DNA of 64,000 bases, from NCBI RefSeq assembly GCF_947489365.1, contig NZ_CANLDB010000008.1, forward strand, positions 62,001-126,000, in the 5' to 3' direction. Positions 58,905-64,000 of this stretch are shown one piece after another (position 1 is the first letter of the stretch; the number at the start of each line of letters is the position of its first letter). The translations under genes and the position numbers were made by a program. Source of the DNA: an uncultured Nocardioides sp. Its GTDB lineage: Bacteria; Actinomycetota; Actinomycetes; Propionibacteriales; Nocardioidaceae. Below the pieces are notes generated by a model. That model searched no databases and had not been told where the DNA came from. It worked only from the letters and a program-made list of their open reading frames with translations.

Positions 58905-60544
58905 CCCGCTGGCTCTCCCCCACCCCCGAGGCCCTCAGCACGTCGGCCCGGGTGTTCGTGCTGCTCACGCTGGGCGGCCTCAGCCTGTACGAGCGCGACA
59001 GCACCGCGGTGGTCGCCCTGCTCGTGGTCGGTGCCGTCTGGATCCTGGTGCACTCCGCCCCGGTGCGCCGCCTCCCCGGGGCCGTGCGCGTCGCGCTCGA
59101 GGCCACGCTGGTCGCCATCGTCTGCGGCGCCGTCGTGCACGACACGCTGCTCCCGCTGCCCGCCCTGGCCGTCCTGCCCTTCGTCGCCGGGCTGCGGCGC
59201 GGGTCCCGCGGGGTGGTCGAGGCGCTCCTGGTGCAGTCCGTGGTGGTCGTCGGGGCCACGCTGGCGGTCGGCGGGCCCTTCAGCGCCGCGGAGGGCGTCG
59301 AGCTCACGACCTGGATCGTGCTCGGGCTGGGCCTCGGCATGATGGCCACCTTCGTGCGCTCCGACTCCGACGGCGACGCCGAGGGCGAGGCGCCGTACCG
59401 CGACGCCCGGCACCTGATCCGCCAGCTCCTCGAGCTGTCCGACGACCTCCGCGGCGGCCTCGACCCCGTCTCGATCGGCCACCGCCTGCTGGTCCGGACC
59501 CGCGACGTCATCCCCACCACGCGCCTGGCGCTGCACGTCCCCGCCGGGGACGGCCTCATCGTGCTGGCCGGCAAGCCCGCGTCCGGGCGGGCTGCCGCCG
59601 GCCGCGAGGAGGACGCCGCCGCGCTCGCCGCCGCTGTATGGGACGACGGCGTGGCACGGGTCCAGGGCTTCGACTTCGCGTTCCGCGTGGCCACCGACGC
59701 CGGCATGGTCGGCGTGATCACGGGTTCGGTCTCCGAGCGGGTCGACCCCGACCCCTTCGAGCTCCACCGCACCCTGCGGGACCTGCTCGGCCGTCTGCAG
59801 CCGCTCGCGCTGCAGCTGGACGCCGCCCTGCTGTTCGCGGAGGTCCGCGACGCGGCCACCCTCGAGGAGCGCCGGCGCCTCGGCCGGGAGATGCACGACG
59901 GCGTGGCGCAGGACATCGCGTCGATGGGCTACATGGTCGACATGATGCTCGAGGCCCCGTCGTCCCCCGAGCAGCAGGCCGACCTCGAGCTGCTGCGCGC
60001 GACGATGACCCGCGTCCTGTCCGAGGTCCGCCGGTCGGTGCAGACCCTGCGCGCCGACGTGGACACGAGCCCGAGCCTGGGCGCCGCCATCGGCGACCTG
60101 GCCCGCAACCTCACCGACGTCTCCGGGGTGCCGATCCGCGTCCGGATCGAGGAGGGCACCACCCGGCTGTGGCCGTCCGTGGAGGCCGAGCTGGTGCGCA
60201 TCACCCAGGAGGCCCTGCAGAACGCCGTCCGGCACGCCCGCGCGGACGTCGTGGAGGTCAGCTGCCGCGTCACCCCGCCCGGCTACGACATCACGGTCCG
60301 CGACGACGGGCTCGGCATCCGCTCCATCCGCCCCGACTCCCACGGCCTCACCATCATGCGCGAGCGAGCAGCGCTGATCGGGGCCGAGCTCGACATCCGC
60401 GACGCCCCCGGCGGGGGCACGGTGGTGTCCGTGCGGCACCAGTCACCGACGGAGGACGACCCGGGGTCCGAGCCCGGGGTCGAGCCCGCCGGGGTGACAC
60501 GCGTCCCCGCGAGCACCGCACCGGGTGACGTCGCCGCGGACTAA
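58901..60544 (+). CDS. Histidine kinase embedded in the Tad operon
   Basis: 547 residues. About five N-terminal membrane helices (16-150), a GAF-like cytoplasmic domain (about 170-310, RLLVRTRDVIPTTRLALHVPAGDGLIVLAG), phospho-acceptor helix EERRRLGREMHDGVAQDIASMGYMVDMML with His332, and a NarL-partner type ATPase domain (ITQEALQNAVRHARAD, VRDDGLGI). The TTG start overlaps the tadC stop (TTGA), so it is translated with the pilus machine. Input signal unknown. Pairs with the next gene. Confidence 0.9.
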   Translation: MTRWLSPTPEALSTSARVFVLLTLGGLSLYERDSTAVVALLVVGAVWILVHSAPVRRLPGAVRVALEATLVAIVCGAVVHDTLLPLPALAVLPFVAGLRRGSRGVVEALLVQSVVVVGATLAVGGPFSAAEGVELTTWIVLGLGLGMMATFVRSDSDGDAEGEAPYRDARHLIRQLLELSDDLRGGLDPVSIGHRLLVRTRDVIPTTRLALHVPAGDGLIVLAGKPASGRAAAGREEDAAALAAAVWDDGVARVQGFDFAFRVATDAGMVGVITGSVSERVDPDPFELHRTLRDLLGRLQPLALQLDAALLFAEVRDAATLEERRRLGREMHDGVAQDIASMGYMVDMMLEAPSSPEQQADLELLRATMTRVLSEVRRSVQTLRADVDTSPSLGAAIGDLARNLTDVSGVPIRVRIEEGTTRLWPSVEAELVRITQEALQNAVRHARADVVEVSCRVTPPGYDITVRDDGLGIRSIRPDSHGLTIMRERAALIGAELDIRDAPGGGTVVSVRHQSPTEDDPGSEPGVEPAGVTRVPASTAPGDVAAD

Positions 60545-60547
60545 GGT
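60542..60547 (+). promoter_or_regulatory. -10 box of the Tad-locus response regulator
   Basis: TAAGGT, nine bases before ATG 60557; its first three bases are the stop codon of the kinase gene. It would allow separate expression of the regulator. Confidence 0.35.
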
Positions 60548-60556
60548 GGTCCCACC

Positions 60557-61213
60557 ATGCCGGAGACCACCACCCGCGTGCTCCTGGTCGACGACCACGA
60601 GCTGATCCGCCACGGGCTGGCGGCGGCCTTCGGCCGTGACCCCCAGATGGAGATCGTCGCGCAGGCCGGCGACGTCGGCGAGGCGCTCGAGGCGTGGGAG
60701 GCTCACCGTCCCGACGTCATCGTCACCGACCTCCAGCTCCCCGACGGCACGGGGCTGGACGTCGTCCGCTCGGTGCGCAAGGAGAGCCGGGACGTCGGCC
60801 TCATCGTGCTGACGATGCACTCCGGGGACGACCAGATCTTCGCGGCCATGGAGGCCGGCGCGTCCGGCTTCGTCGGCAAGGACGCGCCCTCCGGCGAGGT
60901 GGTCGGCGCCGCGCGGCACGCCGCCTCCTCGCCGCGCAGCTTCGTCTGCGCCGGGCTCGCGCAGGCCATGCTGCGCCGGGTCTCCGGGGAGTCCACCCGG
61001 ATGACGCCCCGGGAGCACGAGGTCCTGGTGCTGCTCGCCGACGGCGCCGGCACCTCGACGATCGCCCGTCGGCTGCACATGAGCGAGTCGACGGCGAAGT
61101 CGCACATCGCGAAGATCTACCAGAAGCTGGGGGCGACCAACCGCGCCCAGGCGCTGGTCACCGCCATGCGCATCGGGCTGCTGTCGAGCGTGCAGCCCGC
61201 CGCCCGGCCCTGA
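60557..61213 (+). CDS. LuxR/NarL-family response regulator of the Tad locus
   Basis: 218 residues. Receiver with VLLVDDHELIRHGL, phospho-acceptor Asp58 in VIVTDLQLPDGTGLDV and Lys in GFVGKDAPSG; LuxR-type helix-turn-helix at about 150-205 (MTPREHEVLVLLADGAGTSTIARRLHMSESTAKSHIAKIYQKLGATNR). The likely target is the pilin promoter directly downstream (repeated TTCCT motifs at 61312-61338). Confidence 0.9.
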   Translation: MPETTTRVLLVDDHELIRHGLAAAFGRDPQMEIVAQAGDVGEALEAWEAHRPDVIVTDLQLPDGTGLDVVRSVRKESRDVGLIVLTMHSGDDQIFAAMEAGASGFVGKDAPSGEVVGAARHAASSPRSFVCAGLAQAMLRRVSGESTRMTPREHEVLVLLADGAGTSTIARRLHMSESTAKSHIAKIYQKLGATNRAQALVTAMRIGLLSSVQPAARP

Positions 61214-61270
61214 ATGACCAGACGGTCCCGTCGCAGGGCGCCGGCAAAACCGGGCCGCCGGTGGGTACAC

Positions 61271-61301
61271 GGACCCCATCTGACCTGCACGAACGGGGTC
61301 C
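61271..61301. terminator. 7-bp inverted repeat after the response regulator
   Basis: GGACCCC (61271-61277) and GGGGTCC (61295-61301) are perfectly complementary with a 17-base loop. It is 58 bases after the regulator's stop and could end that transcript, or serve as an operator for the pilin gene. Confidence 0.4.
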
Positions 61302-61311
61302 TGTCAGGCGA

Positions 61312-61338
61312 TTCCTCAAAGTTCCTACAAGAGTTCTT
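61312..61338 (+). promoter_or_regulatory. TTCCT direct repeats in an AT-richer patch upstream of the pilin gene
   Basis: TTCCT at 61312 and 61322 and TTCTT at 61334, spaced 10 and 12 bp, inside the least GC-rich stretch of the region (about 61310-61370). Helical spacing and AT content suggest a regulator/promoter region for the pilin. A TAGCTC hexamer follows at about 61345. Exact promoter not resolved. Confidence 0.35.
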
Positions 61339-61376
61339 CAGGACTAGCTCAAGATGACTAGGGAGCTCGGTGCGAA

Positions 61377-61426
61377 GTCCCGATACCGGTGAGGGCGCGG
61401 CGATCGCATCCTTGATCCATCGGGAC
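61377..61426 (+). promoter_or_regulatory. Stem-loop in the pilin leader
   Basis: GTCCCGAT (61377-61384) and ATCGGGAC (61419-61426) form a perfect eight-pair stem with a 34-base loop, about 60 bases upstream of the pilin start. It may be a structured leader. It does not match the cyclic-di-GMP or cyclic-di-AMP riboswitch consensus as I know them. Confidence 0.4.
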
Positions 61427-61487
61427 GACCGGGTGACTCGGGAGCCTCGACCTACCCCGCTCCCTCCTCCTCGAACAGGACACGACC

Positions 61488-61736
61488 ATGACCGAGACCC
61501 TCCGCACCCTCGTCGACCGCCTCTCCCCTTTCCGCTCCCGCGACGAGCGCGGCGCCTCCGCCGTGGAGTACGGCCTGCTGGTCGCCGGCATCGCCGCCGT
61601 CATCGTCGGCGTGGTCTTCTTCCTGGGCGGCAACATCACCGGCGCCTTCTCCGACACCTGCACGAAGGTCGGCGCCAAGGTGTCGGGCGACGGAACGTCG
61701 AAGACGTGCGAGGACGCCCCCGCCACCACCCCGTGA
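61488..61736 (+). CDS. flp: Flp-family type IVb pilin
   Basis: 82-residue prepilin, the structural subunit of the Tad pilus. Short charged leader, then the prepilin-peptidase site RG|ASAVEYGLL (Gly22/Ala23) with the required Glu at mature position 5 and Tyr at 6, followed by one hydrophobic helix (AGIAAVIVGVVFFLGG). The C-terminal part has two Cys (DTCTKVGAKVSGDGTSKTC), a likely disulphide loop. It lies downstream of the regulator with its own 274-base leader, which fits much higher expression than the machine genes. No prepilin peptidase is in the window. Confidence 0.93.
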   Translation: MTETLRTLVDRLSPFRSRDERGASAVEYGLLVAGIAAVIVGVVFFLGGNITGAFSDTCTKVGAKVSGDGTSKTCEDAPATTP

Positions 61737-61767
61737 TCGCACCTACGACTTGACCGCGACGGTCGTC

Positions 61768-61784
61768 GGGGGCCTCGAGCCCCC
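61768..61784. terminator. Hairpin terminator between pilin and M48 protease genes
   Basis: GGGGGC, loop CTCGA, GCCCCC, with further partial pairing outside (GACGG/CCGTC). It sits in the 77-base gap between convergent stops. Confidence 0.65.
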
Positions 61785-61813
61785 GGCGGCCGTCGTCCCA
61801 CGTCCGGACTCGC

Positions 61814-63064
61814 TCAGCCGCAGTCCAAGCCCCGGGCGAGACCGATCCGCTGGAGCGCGGTCGGGTGGGTGCCGAACACGACCTGGGACCACCCGGCCGG
61901 CTCCGGGTCGGCCAGGGACCGCACGGCCAGCATGGTCTGCAGCCGCTCGAAGGCCTCCGGGTCCCGCGTCACGCACAGCGCGTCGACGTCGGCCCGCAGC
62001 TCGATCTGCCGGCTGATGGTCGACTGCACCGGCGTCGACACCAGCACCGCCACCGCCACCAGGCCCAGTACCCGCGGCACGAGGAGGACCTCGTCCGCCC
62101 GGTCCCCCGGCTCGCTCGCGTCCTCGCCGCGCCGGCGACGCCCGGGCAGCAGCAGACCCAGCAGCCCGGCGCCGAGGGCCGCGCCTGCGGCCCCGAGCAC
62201 GGAGCCCACCAGCACGTCGTCGTGGCGGGCGTGGGCCAGCTCGTGCGCCACCACCGACACCACCTCCGGGGTCTCCAGGCCGCCGACGAGGGTGTCGTAC
62301 ACGACGACCCGGCGGGTGCCGCCGAAGCCGGACACGTACGCGTTGAGGGTCGTCGTCCGACGGGACGCGTCGGCGACGAGGACGTCGTCCACGGCGATCC
62401 CCTCCTCGCGCGCCACGTCGAGGATCTCGGTGCGCAGGGCGCCGTCCGGGAGCGAGGTGAAGTCGTTGCGCAGCGGCTCGACGACCACGGGGTAGGCGAA
62501 GGACGCCCCGAGCACGAGGGCGGCCATCAGGACCCCCGCCACGGCGGGCCAGGCGGTCGGCAGCCGCCGGCGCACCCCGAGGAGCACGAGCAGCGCCAGC
62601 GACGTCGCCACCGCCTCGACGCCGAGCGACACGAGGACGTCGACCGACCAGGCCCCCCACCCCTGCTCCGTCAGGCCGTACCGCAGCGCGTTCACCCGCG
62701 AGGCCGCGGAGAACGGCAGCGTCGCGAGCCGGCCCACGACGAGCACCGCGACGGCGGCGAGCGGGACGCCGACCCACCAGGGACCCGGCAGCCGGCCCAC
62801 CAGCCACCGGCCGGCCCGGGTGAACCCCAGCAGGAGCGCGACGGCGAGCGAGGCCACCAGCGACAGGCGGCTCCACAGCCGTGCGGTGCCCGAGTACGCC
62901 TCCGCGCGCGAGAGCTCGGCCGCCGAGAACACGCTGTCGGCGTCCGCCGCCGGCGGACGAGCCCCCGGCACGGGGTCCCAGGGCACGCCCAGGGCGGCCA
63001 GCACCACGAACAGTCCCCCGGCGGCCAGGACGACCACGAGGGCGACCCGCCGGTGCCCCGTCAC
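61814..63064 (-). CDS. M48-family membrane zinc metalloprotease (Ste24/HtpX-like)
   Basis: 416 residues. Several membrane helices (about 8-28, 68-85, 98-115, 140-165, 175-195 and around 285-345). Zinc site VVAHELAHARHDD with His274 and His278, third ligand Glu in RQIELRADVDAL, and the TTTLNAYVSGFGGTRRVVVYDTLVGG block typical of CAAX-protease/Ste24-like M48 enzymes. Probably degrades or processes membrane proteins; in eukaryotes the family acts on prenylated peptides. Start GTG 63064 overlaps the stop of the next protease gene by four bases. Confidence 0.92.
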   Translation of the reverse strand: MTGHRRVALVVVLAAGGLFVVLAALGVPWDPVPGARPPAADADSVFSAAELSRAEAYSGTARLWSRLSLVASLAVALLLGFTRAGRWLVGRLPGPWWVGVPLAAVAVLVVGRLATLPFSAASRVNALRYGLTEQGWGAWSVDVLVSLGVEAVATSLALLVLLGVRRRLPTAWPAVAGVLMAALVLGASFAYPVVVEPLRNDFTSLPDGALRTEILDVAREEGIAVDDVLVADASRRTTTLNAYVSGFGGTRRVVVYDTLVGGLETPEVVSVVAHELAHARHDDVLVGSVLGAAGAALGAGLLGLLLPGRRRRGEDASEPGDRADEVLLVPRVLGLVAVAVLVSTPVQSTISRQIELRADVDALCVTRDPEAFERLQTMLAVRSLADPEPAGWSQVVFGTHPTALQRIGLARGLDCG

Positions 63065-64000
63065 GAGGCCCTCCGGGCCACCGCGCGCAGCCGCTCCTGC
63101 CACAGGCGGGTCAGCGCGGCCACGTCCAGGTCGGTGGCCCCGGCCAGGGCGCTCGGGAGGGGCTCCCCCGCGTCGGCGCGCTCGTAGACCCGCCGCAGCC
63201 CGTCCGGGCCCGCCCGCTCCGCCAGGAGGACGCAGGCCAGCCAGGCCGCCTCGTACGTCGCGCCGGCGTGGGTGCCGTTCAGGTCGAAGTCGGCGGGCGT
63301 GGGCAGGGTGGCGGGGGCGCCGTCCTCCCGCACCCGCTCCGCGACCTGGGCGGCGGCACGCTGCTCGTCGATCCCCGCCCCCTGGAGGGCGACGTAGTCG
63401 GCGTACCCCTCGACGAGCCAGGTCGGCGCCGGGCTCCCGGGCGCCCGCGTGGCGACGTGCACCGCCTCGTGGCTCATGACGAGCTGCGCGCCCCGGGCGC
63501 CCAGCGGGTCGAGCACCGCGGGGTTGACGAAGACGTGGACGCCGCCCGCCTCCGCGCCGGGGCTGCCGTCGACGGCCGCGGTGATGGCCGCCGCGGCGGC
63601 CACCGACCCCTCGTCCGACCCCACGGCCGCCGCCAGTGCCGCACCGTCGCGCGGCACCTCGACCACGAGCCGGCGGTCCCAGTCGGGCACGTCAGCGGCC
63701 ACCGCGGGGACGGCGGCGTCGGCGAGCGCGGCGTAGCGGTCCAGCTCCCCGGCGACCTCGGAGGCCGCCAGGACGAGCACCCCGGGGCCCCGGCGGACCT
63801 CGACCGGTCCGCTCAGCCACACCGGCGTCCGGGTGCCGGCGGAGGTCGAGGCGCCCGAGCCGCCGAAGGGAGCCTCACCGGTGGCCGCGCCGGCGGCCGG
63901 ACCGAAGCCGGTGACCGCCACCCGGTCGGCGTCGCGGGCGAAGCCCACGACGGTCTCGACGCTGGAGCGACCCGGGTCGAGGCCCTCGAAGCGCCAGGTG
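63061..64000 (-). CDS. Peptidase MA-like metalloprotease (N-terminus beyond the window)
   Basis: Open frame continues off the right edge; 312 residues are visible. The zinc-binding helix is QLVMSHEAVHVATRAP (HExxH) followed by WLVEGYADYVAL, where the Glu is the third ligand: the gluzincin / peptidase-MA pattern. Upstream of it is a beta-rich region (WLSGPVEVRRGPGVLVLAASEVAGELDRYAALADAAVPAVAADVPDW) typical of these secreted or lipoprotein enzymes; a signal sequence would lie outside the window. Translationally coupled to the M48 gene. Confidence 0.85.
   Translation of the reverse strand, partial: TWRFEGLDPGRSSVETVVGFARDADRVAVTGFGPAAGAATGEAPFGGSGASTSAGTRTPVWLSGPVEVRRGPGVLVLAASEVAGELDRYAALADAAVPAVAADVPDWDRRLVVEVPRDGAALAAAVGSDEGSVAAAAAITAAVDGSPGAEAGGVHVFVNPAVLDPLGARGAQLVMSHEAVHVATRAPGSPAPTWLVEGYADYVALQGAGIDEQRAAAQVAERVREDGAPATLPTPADFDLNGTHAGATYEAAWLACVLLAERAGPDGLRRVYERADAGEPLPSALAGATDLDVAALTRLWQERLRAVARRAS

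Noticed and set aside
61377..61490. Cyclic-di-GMP or cyclic-di-AMP riboswitch before the pilin
   Set aside because: A stem is visible, but the conserved sequence elements of either class are not present; kept only as an unassigned stem-loop.
1..64000. tRNA or rRNA genes
   Set aside because: No CCA-ended cloverleaf-like segments or rRNA signatures were recognised; gaps are short and explained by promoters, repeats or terminators. A covariance search was not possible.

Overview
The window is about 64 kb of very GC-rich DNA with frequent GTG/TTG starts, many four-base stop/start overlaps (ATGA, GTGA, TTGA) and actinobacterial signatures: class II DAHP synthase, PASTA-type PknL with a Rv2175c-like partner, DUF3040, an SAV_6107-type HEPN protein and MacRS. 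The gene order matches the dcw-flanking neighbourhood of Mycobacterium (Rv2158c to Rv2187) and Streptomyces. Gene content and intergenic style fit the Nocardioidaceae (Nocardioides or a close relative). The genus is inference; no rRNA or marker comparison was possible. I saw no tRNA, rRNA, CRISPR array, prophage or insertion sequence.

Layout. 1-5006 (minus strand): the start of the division/cell-wall cluster, mraZ, a 49-residue membrane miniprotein, rsmH, an ftsL-like gene, ftsI and the N-terminus of murE. 5007-5307: a divergent control region with six exactly 10-bp-phased GTGG boxes in front of mraZ. 5308-10059: a MoxR/DUF58/transglutaminase operon. 10060-10512: a large tandem-repeat array. 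10513-13046: DUF3040, a methyltransferase, a HEPN protein behind a perfect LexA box, and a membrane protein. 13141-16561: a phytoene-desaturase-like oxidoreductase, metF and a polyprenyl synthase. 16592-19315: Rv2175c-like regulator and PknL. 19325-25824: lipoprotein, Dps, membrane-anchored glycan-binding-like protein, lipase, a second repeat array, and an ABC transporter with a LolA-like partner. 26030-32697: secreted subtilase (possible DasR site upstream), threonine aldolase, DAHP synthase, DUF4031-NUDIX fusion. 32894-40074: amino-acid permease, a single-chain ABC exporter, phosphofructokinase with a pyrophosphate-type signature, DUF1028 protein. 40071-46130: coiled-coil protein, GNAT, MacR/MacS, flavin reductase, PlsC, esterase, membrane protein. 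46131-47398: an orphan AbiEi/DUF559 gene bracketed by repeat arrays. 47374-53326: two ROK kinases, a CxxCxxC protein, ArsA-type ATPase, SRPBCC protein and acyl-CoA ligase. 53567-61736: a Tad/Flp pilus locus (cpaB, tadZ, tadA, tadB, tadC, histidine kinase, response regulator, pilin). 61814-64000: two overlapping metalloprotease genes, the second cut by the window end.

How it works together. The left end builds and divides the cell wall; MraZ probably autoregulates and may also see the divergent MoxR operon. PknL is a plausible wall-sensing kinase. The Tad locus carries its own two-component pair and looks like a self-contained surface-appendage module lacking only a prepilin peptidase and TadE/F in this window. 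A large share of genes appear leaderless: a TANNNT -10 box lies 6-9 bases before the start codon.

The most unusual structure is a family of tandem repeats with an exact 32-bp period that begin with GAGTCGGC. They occur in six arrays at three loci. Each array starts within about 20 bp of the 3' end of a gene, in that gene's sense orientation, and one array has written the last residues of a ROK kinase. Two subfamilies share the first eight bases and the period. One pair of arrays brackets the orphan DUF559 endonuclease-like gene. I do not recognise this as a named element.
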